A DNA stretch of 6,672 bases from Bacillota bacterium (GCA_021848765.1 JAJZTU010000192.1:1-6672); one strand, 5' to 3'; positions 1 to 6,521 are shown, counted from the first letter of the stretch. The notes: generated from the sequence alone by a model not told the origin. A program made the numbers and translations.

Positions 1-59
1 GTGTGCCTTACGACCCGGAAGTTCTAAACCAACTTTCGGAGAGGCTGGTGAGCCAGTAG
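1..59 (+). CDS. ylxR: YlxR family RNA-binding protein, C-terminal end only
   Basis: Only the last 18 codons are present. They are read in the frame starting at base 3 and end at the TAG at 57-59. The tail reads VPYDPEVLNQLSERLVSQ, a short helix of the kind that closes YlxR (DUF448) proteins. In Firmicutes YlxR is encoded between nusA and ylxQ, and ylxQ follows here with no gap, so position supports the call as much as sequence does. YlxR is a small basic RNA-binding protein of uncertain role, linked in some species to regulation of gene expression. The part seen is too short to confirm the family by itself. Confidence 0.72.
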   Translation, partial: VPYDPEVLNQLSERLVSQ

Positions 60-380
60 GTGCAAGAGAGATTTACCACCATGCTGGGTTTTGCCCAGAG
101 GGCGGGAAAAATTGCTTCGGGAGAGTCAGCTGCCCAGGCTGTCTTACGAAAAAAGAAAGGGTATCTGGTTATTGTAGCGCAGGATGCTTCAGAGCGGACC
201 AGGAACAACTACATTCACTGGTGTGAAGGAGAAGGGGTTCCCTGTCTGGTTACCGGAGCCCAGTGTGAGTTGGGAAGGATTATTGGCAGATCTCCGCGCT
301 CGGTGGTAGTTGTTACTGATGAACGTTTTGCGCAGATACTGCTGGATGCCTCAGTAGGAGGACAAGACCTGGAATGCTGA
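60..380 (+). CDS. ylxQ: YlxQ, L7Ae/L30e-type K-turn RNA-binding protein
   Basis: A 106-residue protein, close to the usual ~100 residues of YlxQ. It belongs to the ribosomal L7Ae/L30e/S12e/Gadd45 fold, which binds kink-turn RNA. Near the N-terminus is LGFAQRAGKIASGE (about residues 9-22), the family's most recognisable stretch. It is followed by a basic KKK segment, then LVIVAQDASERTRNNY (about 36-51), and a valine-rich strand, VVVVTDERFA, near the C-terminus. The start is taken as GTG at 60, immediately after the ylxR TAG. An SD-like GGTGAG lies at 47-52, seven bases upstream, and the family normally has a short helix before LGFAQRAGK. ATG at 81 is a weaker alternative that would remove that helix. 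The close packing implies co-transcription and probably translational coupling with ylxR. The family is clear; its cellular role is poorly defined, though a ribosome or RNA partner is likely. Confidence 0.9.
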   Translation: MQERFTTMLGFAQRAGKIASGESAAQAVLRKKKGYLVIVAQDASERTRNNYIHWCEGEGVPCLVTGAQCELGRIIGRSPRSVVVVTDERFAQILLDASVGGQDLEC

Positions 381-385
381 AAAAT

Positions 386-393
386 GGGGGTGA
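386..393 (+). promoter_or_regulatory. Ribosome-binding site that sets the infB start
   Basis: GGGGGTGA lies 4 bases before ATG 398, whose product begins MGKLRVYELAKELG, the normal IF2 N-terminus. A competing in-frame ATG at 374 would add eight residues (MLKNGGEL). It overlaps the ylxQ stop (ATGCTGA) and has AGGAGG at 356-361, 12 bases upstream, which is too far for an ideal site. ATG 398 is preferred from family alignment knowledge and spacing. Confidence 0.7.
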
Positions 394-397
394 ATTA

Positions 398-3124
398 ATG
401 GGTAAATTACGAGTTTATGAATTAGCTAAAGAGCTTGGCTTGGAAAGCAAAGCTGTGATTAACTGGTTGGCTAATATGGGCTTAGAAGTAAAAAATCATA
501 TGAGTACCCTGGAAGACGACCTGGTGGAAAAGTTGAGAGACCGGGCCAGGGGGGGCGGCAGGGATAAAGGCAAAGAGCATCCGGATCGTGATAAGCAGCA
601 GGGAGCAAAAGCAGACCAAAGACCCCGGCCTGCTCAGGGTAGTAATCGCCAGGGCCAGGTTCAGGACCGGAGACCACAGGGCGATAGACCCCAAGGTCAG
701 GGCCAGTGGCAGGACCGCAGACCACAAGGGGACAGACCCCAGGGTCAGGGTCAATGGCAGGACCGCAGACCCCAGGGTGACCGGCCCCAGGGTCAGGGCC
801 AGGTTCAGGACCGGAGACCACAGGGTGACCGGCCCCAGGGTCAAGGCCAGTGGCAGGACCGCAGACCCCAGGGTGACCGGCCCCAAGGCCAGGGTCAGTG
901 GCAGGACCGCAGGCCCCAGGGTGACCGGCCCCAAGGCCAGGGTCAGTGGCAGGACCGCAGGCCCCAGGGTGACCGGCCCCAAGGCCAGGGTCAGTGGCAG
1001 GACCGCAGACCCCAGGGTGACCGGCCCCAAGGTCAGGGCGGTTTCGGTCAAGGCAGGCCGGACCAGCGTAGAGATGGATACCGTCCCCAGGGTGGGGGTA
1101 GACCAGGAGGTCCGCGGCCTCAGGGGGACCGCCCGGGACAAGGGCGTCCTGCCGGCGGCCGTTGGGAAGCGCCTGCTCCGGTTTCCGCTGAGCAGCAGCC
1201 TGAGCGCCGGGAAATCAGGGAGAAACCCAAGACTGCCGAGCACGTCAGATCTGACCGGAAAGAAGAGCGGGAAGAACAGATTATCCTGGAAAAGGCCAAG
1301 GGCCAAAGACCCAAAAAAGGCCGCTTTGGAGAACCGGCACCGGGAAAAGCCCCCGAAACCCAGCCCAAGGAACAAAAACCTATCGTTATCGGGGAATCGA
1401 TTACTGTTAAGGAACTAGCCGAGAAAATGAAGAAGCCGGCTTCCGAACTGATCAAGAAGTTGATGGGACTGGGCGTCATGTCCACCATTAATCAGGAGAT
1501 TGACTCGGATACCGCTGAGATTCTGGCCACTGACTTAGGTTTTAAGGTAGAAGTGGTCATCGAGAAGACGGATGAAGAACTGCTTGAAGAGTTTGAAGAT
1601 AAGCCTGAAGATTTGGTTAAGCGCCCGTGTGTGGTCGTAGTAATGGGGCACGTAGACCACGGCAAAACATCTTTGCTGGACGCGATCAGGTCCACCAATG
1701 TTATTGCAACCGAAGCCGGGGGAATTACCCAGCATATCGGCGCCTACCAGGTTGAACACAACGGCCAAAAGATCACCTTCCTGGATACTCCCGGCCACGA
1801 AGCTTTCACTGCCATGCGGGCCAGGGGGGCTAATGTTACCGATGTTGCCATTCTGGTGGTAGCTGCAGATGACGGCGTAATGCCTCAGACAATCGAGGCC
1901 ATTAACCACGCCAAGGCCGCAAAAGTGCCTATAATCGTGGCGATCAACAAGATTGACAAACCGGGGGCTAACCCCGACCGGGTCAAGCAGGAGCTTACTG
2001 AGCACGGTTTGGTTGCCGAAGAATGGGGTGGAGACACCATCTGTGTGAACGTCTCCGCCAAGGCCAGAATGAACCTGGAAGAAATCCTGGAAATGATTCT
2101 TCTGGTTACGGAAATGGCTGAATTAAAAGCCAATCCCAAGCGTCCGGGCAAGGGTACTGTTATAGAAGCAGAGTTGGACAAAGGCCGGGGACCGGTAGCT
2201 ACCGTCCTGGTGCAGAACGGAACCCTGCAGGTGGGGGATTCCCTGGTGGCCGGATCAGCCTATGGTAAGGTCAGGGCCATGATTGATGACAAGGGCCGCA
2301 GGGTTAAAAAGGCCGGACCTTCTACTCCGGTGGAGGTTTTGGGACTTAATGACGTGCCTCAGGCCGGGGATGTTTTCCATGCCCTGGATGATGACAAGAA
2401 GGCCCGCCAAATTGCTGAAAAACGCCTGGTTAAGAGACGTGAAGAAGAACTGAAGACCACCAGTAAAGTTACTCTGGAGGACCTTTTCAAACACATCAAG
2501 GAAGGCGAGATCAAGGAACTCAATATCATTATTAAGGCTGATGTACAGGGTTCTGTGGAGGCCGTCAAGCAGTCCCTGGCCCGCCTGTCCACCGATGAAG
2601 TCCGGGTTAACCCCATTCACGGCGGTGTGGGCGCTATTACCGAAACTGATATCATGCTGGCCTCGGCATCTAATGCTATTATCATCGGTTTTAACGTGCG
2701 TCCGGATAACAATGCCCGCAAGGCTGCGGAAAATGAACAGGTTGATATCCGCCTCTACCGGGTAATCTACAATGCCATTGAAGATGTTAAAGCTGCCATG
2801 ACCGGACTTTTGGACCCTGACATCAAAGAGGTTATCCTGGGTCGTGCGGAGGTCAGGCAGACGTTTAAGGCTTCCAAAATCGGTACCATAGCCGGCTGCT
2901 ATGTAACTGAGGGTAAGGTTACCCGGGATGCCAAGGTCCGGGTTATCCGGGACGGCATAGTTGTCCACGAAGGCCAGCTGGACTCACTGAAAAGGTTTAA
3001 GGATGACGCCAAAGAAGTAGCACAAGGGTACGAGTGTGGTATTACCATTGATAAGTACAATGACATTCAAGACGGTGATATCATTGAGGCGTTTACCTTT
3101 GAAGAAGTAAAACGAGAACTATAA
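398..3124 (+). CDS. infB: Translation initiation factor IF-2
   Basis: A 908-residue GTPase that brings fMet-tRNA to the 30S subunit and promotes 50S joining. Residues 1-50 form the first IF2 N-terminal domain (LRVYELAKELG). Residues about 55-310 are a low-complexity linker with eight 16-residue repeats (89-216), then an Arg/Gly/Pro-rich part and a charged part. A second IF2_N domain lies at about 330-390. The G domain follows: GHVDHGKT 417-424 (P-loop), GGITQHIGA 441-449 (switch I), DTPGH 463-467, NKID 517-520 and SAK 553-555. Domain II starts near 585, domain III near 690 and the C-terminal fMet-binding domain near 808. The last contains GYECG (877-881), with the Cys known from Bacillus-type IF2 to lie near the fMet site. 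All GTPase motifs are intact, so the protein should be functional. It is longer than B. subtilis IF2 (about 716 residues), and the extra length lies in the linker. It follows ylxQ by 17 nt and precedes rbfA by 13 nt. Confidence 0.98.
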   Translation: MGKLRVYELAKELGLESKAVINWLANMGLEVKNHMSTLEDDLVEKLRDRARGGGRDKGKEHPDRDKQQGAKADQRPRPAQGSNRQGQVQDRRPQGDRPQGQGQWQDRRPQGDRPQGQGQWQDRRPQGDRPQGQGQVQDRRPQGDRPQGQGQWQDRRPQGDRPQGQGQWQDRRPQGDRPQGQGQWQDRRPQGDRPQGQGQWQDRRPQGDRPQGQGGFGQGRPDQRRDGYRPQGGGRPGGPRPQGDRPGQGRPAGGRWEAPAPVSAEQQPERREIREKPKTAEHVRSDRKEEREEQIILEKAKGQRPKKGRFGEPAPGKAPETQPKEQKPIVIGESITVKELAEKMKKPASELIKKLMGLGVMSTINQEIDSDTAEILATDLGFKVEVVIEKTDEELLEEFEDKPEDLVKRPCVVVVMGHVDHGKTSLLDAIRSTNVIATEAGGITQHIGAYQVEHNGQKITFLDTPGHEAFTAMRARGANVTDVAILVVAADDGVMPQTIEAINHAKAAKVPIIVAINKIDKPGANPDRVKQELTEHGLVAEEWGGDTICVNVSAKARMNLEEILEMILLVTEMAELKANPKRPGKGTVIEAELDKGRGPVATVLVQNGTLQVGDSLVAGSAYGKVRAMIDDKGRRVKKAGPSTPVEVLGLNDVPQAGDVFHALDDDKKARQIAEKRLVKRREEELKTTSKVTLEDLFKHIKEGEIKELNIIIKADVQGSVEAVKQSLARLSTDEVRVNPIHGGVGAITETDIMLASASNAIIIGFNVRPDNNARKAAENEQVDIRLYRVIYNAIEDVKAAMTGLLDPDIKEVILGRAEVRQTFKASKIGTIAGCYVTEGKVTRDAKVRVIRDGIVVHEGQLDSLKRFKDDAKEVAQGYECGITIDKYNDIQDGDIIEAFTFEEVKREL
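662..1045 (+). repeat. Eight-copy 48-bp in-frame tandem repeat in the IF2 linker
   Basis: Eight contiguous 48-bp units start at 662, 710, 758, 806, 854, 902, 950 and 998. Each encodes QDRRPQGDRPQGQGQW or a near variant: unit 3 ends in Val instead of Trp, and unit 8 ends in GGF. Units 6 and 7 are identical at DNA level, and unit 5 differs from them by one silent base (AGA for AGG). Units 1 and 2 differ most, mainly by silent changes. This gradient indicates recent duplication or homogenisation toward the 3' half. Because 48 is a multiple of 3, copy-number changes keep the frame. The peptide should be disordered and positively charged, with a regularly spaced Trp. No stop codon occurs in several other frames, which explains long spurious open frames here on both strands. 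Confidence 0.98.
874..993 (+). other. Repeated mRNA hairpin potential inside IF2 repeat units 5-7
   Basis: In units 5, 6 and 7 the segments at 874-897, 922-945 and 970-993 can fold. TGACCGGCC pairs with GGCC-A-GG-G-TCA around a CCAA loop, giving nine base pairs with two single-base bulges. The other units keep a shorter version: TGACC/GGTCA in units 3, 4 and 8, and GACC/GGTC in units 1 and 2. Codon choice for Asp-Arg-Pro-Gln-Gly-Gln alone could produce this, so any function is speculative. Confidence 0.4.
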
Positions 3125-3137
3125 ATGGGGTGATGTT

Positions 3138-3548
3138 ATGGGCTTCCACCGGGCCAATCGCATAGCTGAGGAAATTAAACGGGAAGTGGCCTACCTGCTC
3201 CGCGGGGAACTGAAAGACCCCCGGATTGGTTTTGTCACCCTTACCTCTGTGGAAGTATCTAACGATTTACGTCATGCCAAAATCTTTGTCAGCACCATGG
3301 CGCCGGCTGAGGAAAGGGAAAAGGCCCTTATGGCGCTGAATAATGCTCAGGGTTTTATCAGAAATGAGCTTGGCAAGCGCCTGAGGCTGCGTTATACCCC
3401 GGAGATCAGTTTTAAGTTTGATGAATCTATTGAGCACGGCGCCAAGATTTTAAAATTATTGAACCAGGTTCAGGACAGCCAGGCCGGAGAGAGGACAGGA
3501 GAGAGGACAGGAGAGAGGACAGGAGAGAGGACAGGAGATAATGAGTAG
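3138..3548 (+). CDS. rbfA: 30S ribosome-binding factor RbfA with a repeat-extended C-terminus
   Basis: A 136-residue protein of the RbfA family, a KH-type RNA-binding protein that associates with the 30S subunit and helps mature the 16S rRNA 5' end. The core carries the expected stretches: RANRIAEEIKREVAYLL at the N-terminus, LKDPRIGFVTLT near residues 26-37, and the C-terminal signature LGKRLRLRYTPEISFKFDESIEHG at about 78-101. The core ends near residue 113, the usual family length being about 115-120. The rest is a hydrophilic tail containing four exact GERT repeats. The start is ATG 3138, preceded by GGGGTGA at 3127-3133, and lies 13 nt after the infB stop. The TAG overlaps the nrnA start by 8 nt (ATGAGTAG), so the two genes are probably translationally coupled. 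The core is intact. The tail is likely disordered and dispensable, which is inference. Confidence 0.97.
   Translation: MGFHRANRIAEEIKREVAYLLRGELKDPRIGFVTLTSVEVSNDLRHAKIFVSTMAPAEEREKALMALNNAQGFIRNELGKRLRLRYTPEISFKFDESIEHGAKILKLLNQVQDSQAGERTGERTGERTGERTGDNE
3486..3533 (+). repeat. Four-copy 12-bp tandem repeat (Gly-Glu-Arg-Thr) at the rbfA 3' end
   Basis: Four perfect copies of GGAGAGAGGACA occupy 3486-3497, 3498-3509, 3510-3521 and 3522-3533. A partial fifth copy, GGAGA, precedes the nrnA start. In rbfA's frame each copy reads Gly-Glu-Arg-Thr. The strand is almost pure purine. The perfect identity points to recent slippage. Gain or loss of a unit changes RbfA by four residues without shifting frame. 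Confidence 0.98.
3526..3537 (+). promoter_or_regulatory. Ribosome-binding region of nrnA, built from the tandem repeat
   Basis: Two SD-like cores lie before ATG 3541: AGAGGA at 3526-3531 (9-nt spacing) and AGGAG at 3533-3537 (3-nt spacing, short). Further AGGAG cores recur every 12 nt upstream at 3497, 3509 and 3521. The site lies within the rbfA coding sequence, which fits translational coupling. Confidence 0.7.
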
Positions 3549-4518
3549 CCTCCAGGAAGTTGCACAACTGCTCAGAGCAACTCAGTCCCCCATTACAGTC
3601 ATTGGTCATACCAATCCCGATGGTGATACCTTGGGCTCTACCCTGGCCTTCGGCCTTGGTTTACAGAAAATGGGCAAAAAGGTTACCATGCTCAACATTG
3701 ACGGGGTGCCTGAAATCTACCGGTTTTTGCCGGAAAGTGACCGGATAGTTATACCTGAAGCAACCCATTTTTTGAATCGGGTAGTGGTTTGTGTGGATTG
3801 TTCCGATCCAAAGCGGGCCGGAGACGAGGTCATTCCCTGGTTAGCCCGCGCAGGGACGGTCATCAACATCGATCACCATATCAGTAACGAATTTTTTGGC
3901 ACAGTTAATTTGGTGGACTCTGAGGCTGCTTCTGCGGGCCTAATTATCATGGAACTCCTGAAAGAATTAGGTGTTATGATAGATCCGGATATAGCTACCT
4001 GCTTGTATGTCTCCCTGGTTACAGATACCGGCTCTTTCAGGTACAGCAATACTTCGCCCCGCGCCCACCAAGCGGCTGCCGAACTATTGTCCACCGGCCT
4101 GGACCAGGATGTTGTTAACCGTGAACTTTACGAGGAGGTTCCCCTCACCAGCCTGCGGCTAATCCAGGCGGGTTTGGATAACTTGCAGCTATCCCCGTGC
4201 GGCAAGGTGGCCTGGATGACTTTTAACCGGCAGGTAATGGAAAGTTTAAATGCCAAAGATGAACACCTGGAGGGTGTGGTTAACTATGCCAAGTCTATCA
4301 AAGGTGTGGAGGTCGGTATTCTCTTCAGGGAAAGCGGGGAGCAACTAATCAAGATCAGCTTTCGCTCCAAGTCCACAGTAAATGTATCCGACTTGGCAGC
4401 AAAATTCGGCGGGGGAGGCCATGTTAGGGCTGCGGGCTGCCGCTACCGGGTCACCCTGGCAGAGGCCGTGGAAAATGTGGTGGCGGCGGCCCTGGAGGCG
4501 GTGCTGGAGACGAAGTGA
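3541..4518 (+). CDS. nrnA: NrnA-type DHH/DHHA1 phosphoesterase (nanoRNase / pAp phosphatase)
   Basis: A 325-residue cytoplasmic enzyme of the DHH superfamily. Proteins of this type degrade 2-5 nt RNA oligomers to mononucleotides and often dephosphorylate pAp to AMP, using Mn ions. The N-terminal DHH domain shows the metal-binding motifs in order: HTNPDGDT (23-30), VDCSD (85-89), DHH (111-113) and VTDTGSFRY (160-168). The C-terminal DHHA1 domain ends with the substrate-binding glycine motif GGGGHVRAAG (290-299). Its length matches B. subtilis NrnA/YtqI (about 313 residues), and it lacks the extra domains of RecJ. The start is ATG 3541, overlapping the rbfA stop by 8 nt; the TGA at 4516-4518 overlaps the truB GTG by 4 nt. 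This location between rbfA and truB is common in Clostridia. All catalytic residues visible to me are present. Whether RNA oligomers or pAp is the main substrate cannot be read from the sequence. Confidence 0.94.
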   Translation: MSSLQEVAQLLRATQSPITVIGHTNPDGDTLGSTLAFGLGLQKMGKKVTMLNIDGVPEIYRFLPESDRIVIPEATHFLNRVVVCVDCSDPKRAGDEVIPWLARAGTVINIDHHISNEFFGTVNLVDSEAASAGLIIMELLKELGVMIDPDIATCLYVSLVTDTGSFRYSNTSPRAHQAAAELLSTGLDQDVVNRELYEEVPLTSLRLIQAGLDNLQLSPCGKVAWMTFNRQVMESLNAKDEHLEGVVNYAKSIKGVEVGILFRESGEQLIKISFRSKSTVNVSDLAAKFGGGGHVRAAGCRYRVTLAEAVENVVAAALEAVLETK

Positions 4519-5444
4519 TTGGTATAATTAATATCCTGAAGCCTCCGGGAATGACCTCCCAGCAGGTGGTAGGCTGGGTCCGCAGGCTGCTTAAGGTCCA
4601 AAAAGCCGGTCATACAGGTACTCTTGACCCCGGTGTGCCCGGTGTTCTCCCGGTCTGCCTGGGCCGGGCCACAAAGGTTGCCCAGTGGCTAAGTGACCAG
4701 GACAAGTCCTACCGGGGTGAGTTGACTTTAGGTATGACTACCGATACCCAGGATGGATTCGGAAGTGTTTTAGAGGAACAGGATGCCGGCGGGATTACCA
4801 CCGGCCGGATAGCGGATGCTTTCAGTAAATTTACCGGCAACATCCTCCAGGTCCCTCCCATGGTATCAGCGGTTAAGCATCAGGGAAAAAGGCTGTACCA
4901 ACTGGCACGCCAAGGTATTGAGGTGGAAAGGGCGCCCCGGGAGGTTACCATCCATAGGTTGGAAATAGTAAAGATAAGCGGACAAGGTAGTCCGCACCCG
5001 AGAATACTCTTTGATATAACCTGTTCTAAAGGCACTTATATACGTACCCTCTGTGCTGACTTGGGAGTTTACCTGGGGACCGGAGGGTTTATGTCCTATC
5101 TGATTCGCACTAAATCAGGCCCATTTGCACTGGCAGATGCTATGACACTGGAAGAACTCCGGGCCATGGCGGAAGCAGGCAGGTCTGTGGAAACGCTTAC
5201 ACCTTTGGACACCGTATTAAACCACCTTCCTGCTATAGTAGTCAGGGACTCGGCTTTAGTCCGGGTGCAAAACGGCAACCCCCTCTACCAGGCCGGGGTA
5301 GCCCGGGGCGCTGGGGAAGCAGTGGAAACAGGTGATTTGGTGCGCTTATATAGCAGTTTTGGGCAGCTGGTAGCAATTGCCAGAGCAGTGGAAAACCCTG
5401 TATATAAAGATCAGTTCTACTATCAACCCGAAACGGTATTCTAG
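4515..5444 (+). CDS. truB: tRNA pseudouridine(55) synthase TruB
   Basis: A 309-residue enzyme that isomerises U55 in the T-loop of tRNAs to pseudouridine. The catalytic motif GHTGTLDPGVPGVLP holds the nucleophile Asp38. Other family motifs are NILKPPGMTS (residues 5-14), which precedes it; VSAVKHQGKRLYQLAR in the middle; and SKGTYIRTL (171-179), with the conserved Tyr175 and Arg177. The C-terminal ~60 residues match the small PUA-like RNA-binding part by position. Length is normal (about 300). The start is GTG at 4515, overlapping the nrnA TGA (GTGA), with GGAGA at 4506-4510. This start places the conserved GIINILKPPG at the N-terminus as expected, and the overlap indicates translational coupling. 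No defects are seen. Confidence 0.97.
   Translation: MIGIINILKPPGMTSQQVVGWVRRLLKVQKAGHTGTLDPGVPGVLPVCLGRATKVAQWLSDQDKSYRGELTLGMTTDTQDGFGSVLEEQDAGGITTGRIADAFSKFTGNILQVPPMVSAVKHQGKRLYQLARQGIEVERAPREVTIHRLEIVKISGQGSPHPRILFDITCSKGTYIRTLCADLGVYLGTGGFMSYLIRTKSGPFALADAMTLEELRAMAEAGRSVETLTPLDTVLNHLPAIVVRDSALVRVQNGNPLYQAGVARGAGEAVETGDLVRLYSSFGQLVAIARAVENPVYKDQFYYQPETVF
5377..5406 (+). promoter_or_regulatory. Possible weak promoter for ribF inside the truB 3' end
   Basis: TTGCCA (5377-5382, five of six matches to the sigma-A -35) is followed after 18 bases by TATATA (5401-5406, four of six to the -10). It would start transcription near 5413, about 110 nt before ribF. It lies in coding sequence and is only moderately matched, so ribF may simply be read through from truB. 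Confidence 0.22.
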
Positions 5445-5510
5445 GCCTGATTGCTAACAGCTTAAGATACTCAGGAAACAGCTTTGCGCTTTACATAGCA
5501 ATACACAGCA

Positions 5511-5517
5511 GGGAGGG
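5511..5517 (+). promoter_or_regulatory. Ribosome-binding site of ribF
   Basis: GGGAGGG lies five bases before GTG 5523. An ATG at 5521, two bases upstream in another frame, is followed at once by TGA, so it cannot encode anything. The RBS therefore supports the GTG start. The rest of the 78-nt truB-ribF gap shows no terminator and no long structured leader. The gap is too short for an FMN riboswitch. Confidence 0.8.
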
Positions 5518-5522
5518 ATAAT

Positions 5523-6500
5523 GTGAAGATCTACCGTTCATTTCAAGAGTTGGGCGGGCATCCTCATGCAAGGTTAGTCATGGCCCTGGGAAACTTTGAT
5601 GGAGTACATATGGGACACAGGGAACTAATCAGAGAAACCGTGGACATGGCCCACGAACTGGCCGGAGTTCCCGGAATCTTCACTTTTTATCCCCACCCCT
5701 TAAAGGTTCTGAATCCTGAACAAGCACCTCCTATGTTGCTTCCCGTCGAGGAAAAAATTAACCTTATGGGACAGCTTGGTGCGGAGGTCATGCTGCTGGC
5801 GACCTTTAACCGCGACTTTGCCGCTTTGCCGCCCAAAGAGTTTGTTCAGCAGGTCCTTTGCCAAAGTTTACAGGTAGCAGGGGTGGTTATTGGCTATAAC
5901 TATTCCTTTGGGTGCGGAGGGACGGGAACCCCGGAATTACTTACCGGGCTTGGCAAAGAATATGGTTTTTCGGTTAAGGTTGTCTCACCGGTCGAAGTTG
6001 CCGGTGAGGTAGTCAGCAGTACCCTAATCAGGGAACTCCTGCTGCAGGGTGAGGTCAAAAAGGCGGCCACCTTTCTGGGCTACTGTCCCTTCCTGAAAGG
6101 AAAGGTGGTTCATGGAGAAAAACGTGGGCGTCAGTTAGGTTTTCCCACTGCTAATTTAGACCTCCCGGAAGATATTCTGGTACCTGCCAACGGTGTATAT
6201 GCCGTGGAGGTAGTCATGGGGGAAGAGAGATTTAGCGGGGTAGCAAATATTGGAGTCAAGCCTACCTTTCACCGTGACAGCCGGCGCAGAAACGTCGAAG
6301 TCTTTGTTTTCGATTTTCAGCGGGATATTTATGATAGAGAAATCGAAGTGATATTCCTTGAGCGAATCCGGGGGGAAAAAGCTTTCAACAGTATTGATGA
6401 ACTGCTTAATCAAATTAAAGCTGATATAGAAAAGGCCCGCTCAATTCTGAACCAGTTACAATTGGGGATTAGAAGCTGGCATATCCAGGAGGCCAGATAA
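5523..6500 (+). CDS. ribF: Bifunctional riboflavin kinase / FAD synthetase RibF
   Basis: A 325-residue two-domain enzyme that phosphorylates riboflavin to FMN and then adenylylates FMN to FAD in the cytoplasm. The N-terminal nucleotidyltransferase domain shows GNFDGVHMGH (23-32), the HxGH-type ATP site, then FTFYPHPLKVL. It also has GYNYSFGCGGTG (124-135) and SSTLIRELL before the linker. The C-terminal riboflavin kinase domain carries GRQLGFPTANL (202-212), the PTAN motif for ATP/Mg, then GVANIGVKPTF. Glu259, in RRNVEVFVFDF, sits where the family's catalytic base lies. Length is typical (about 310-320). The start is GTG 5523, chosen from the strong RBS and the usual MKIYR-type beginning. It is the first gene after a real gap (78 nt) and may be read through from truB or from a weak promoter in its 3' end. 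Location after truB is common in Firmicutes and other bacteria. Both active sites appear intact. Confidence 0.97.
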   Translation: MKIYRSFQELGGHPHARLVMALGNFDGVHMGHRELIRETVDMAHELAGVPGIFTFYPHPLKVLNPEQAPPMLLPVEEKINLMGQLGAEVMLLATFNRDFAALPPKEFVQQVLCQSLQVAGVVIGYNYSFGCGGTGTPELLTGLGKEYGFSVKVVSPVEVAGEVVSSTLIRELLLQGEVKKAATFLGYCPFLKGKVVHGEKRGRQLGFPTANLDLPEDILVPANGVYAVEVVMGEERFSGVANIGVKPTFHRDSRRRNVEVFVFDFQRDIYDREIEVIFLERIRGEKAFNSIDELLNQIKADIEKARSILNQLQLGIRSWHIQEAR

Positions 6501-6513
6501 TATAATAATTATA
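6501..6513. repeat. Perfect 13-bp AT palindrome just after ribF
   Basis: TATAATAATTATA is a perfect inverted repeat (six-base arms, one-base centre) starting right after the ribF TAA. It lies eight bases upstream of the -35 box of the next promoter. It contains a TATAAT on each strand. It could be an operator, an UP-like AT-rich element, or simply AT-rich spacer; the sequence alone cannot decide. Confidence 0.6.
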
Positions 6514-6521
6514 GAAAATCG

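Noticed and set aside
662..1045. CRISPR array or mobile-element repeats.
   Set aside because: The units are directly adjacent without unique spacers, stay in frame with infB, and encode a continuous peptide.
482..1418. Long open frames in other frames and on the minus strand across the IF2 repeat (for example 588-1418 + and 482-1375 -).
   Set aside because: The 48-bp repeat lacks stops in several frames, so openness is periodic and automatic. The products are low-complexity, have no recognisable domain, and lie inside infB, whose reading is certain.
3427..3609. Minus-strand open frame with Leu-Leu-Ser-Ser repeats opposite the rbfA end.
   Set aside because: It is the complement of the purine-rich 12-bp repeat. 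It has no independent support and overlaps two well-supported genes.
5450..5502. Seven-base inverted repeat ATTGCTA (5450-5456) / TAGCAAT (5496-5502) in the truB-ribF gap.
   Set aside because: The arms are AT-rich and 39 bases apart with no T-run, so it is not a terminator. A match of this size is plausible by chance.
5445..5522. FMN riboswitch upstream of ribF.
   Set aside because: The gap is only 78 nt and lacks the multi-helix conserved RFN core, which needs well over 100 nt.
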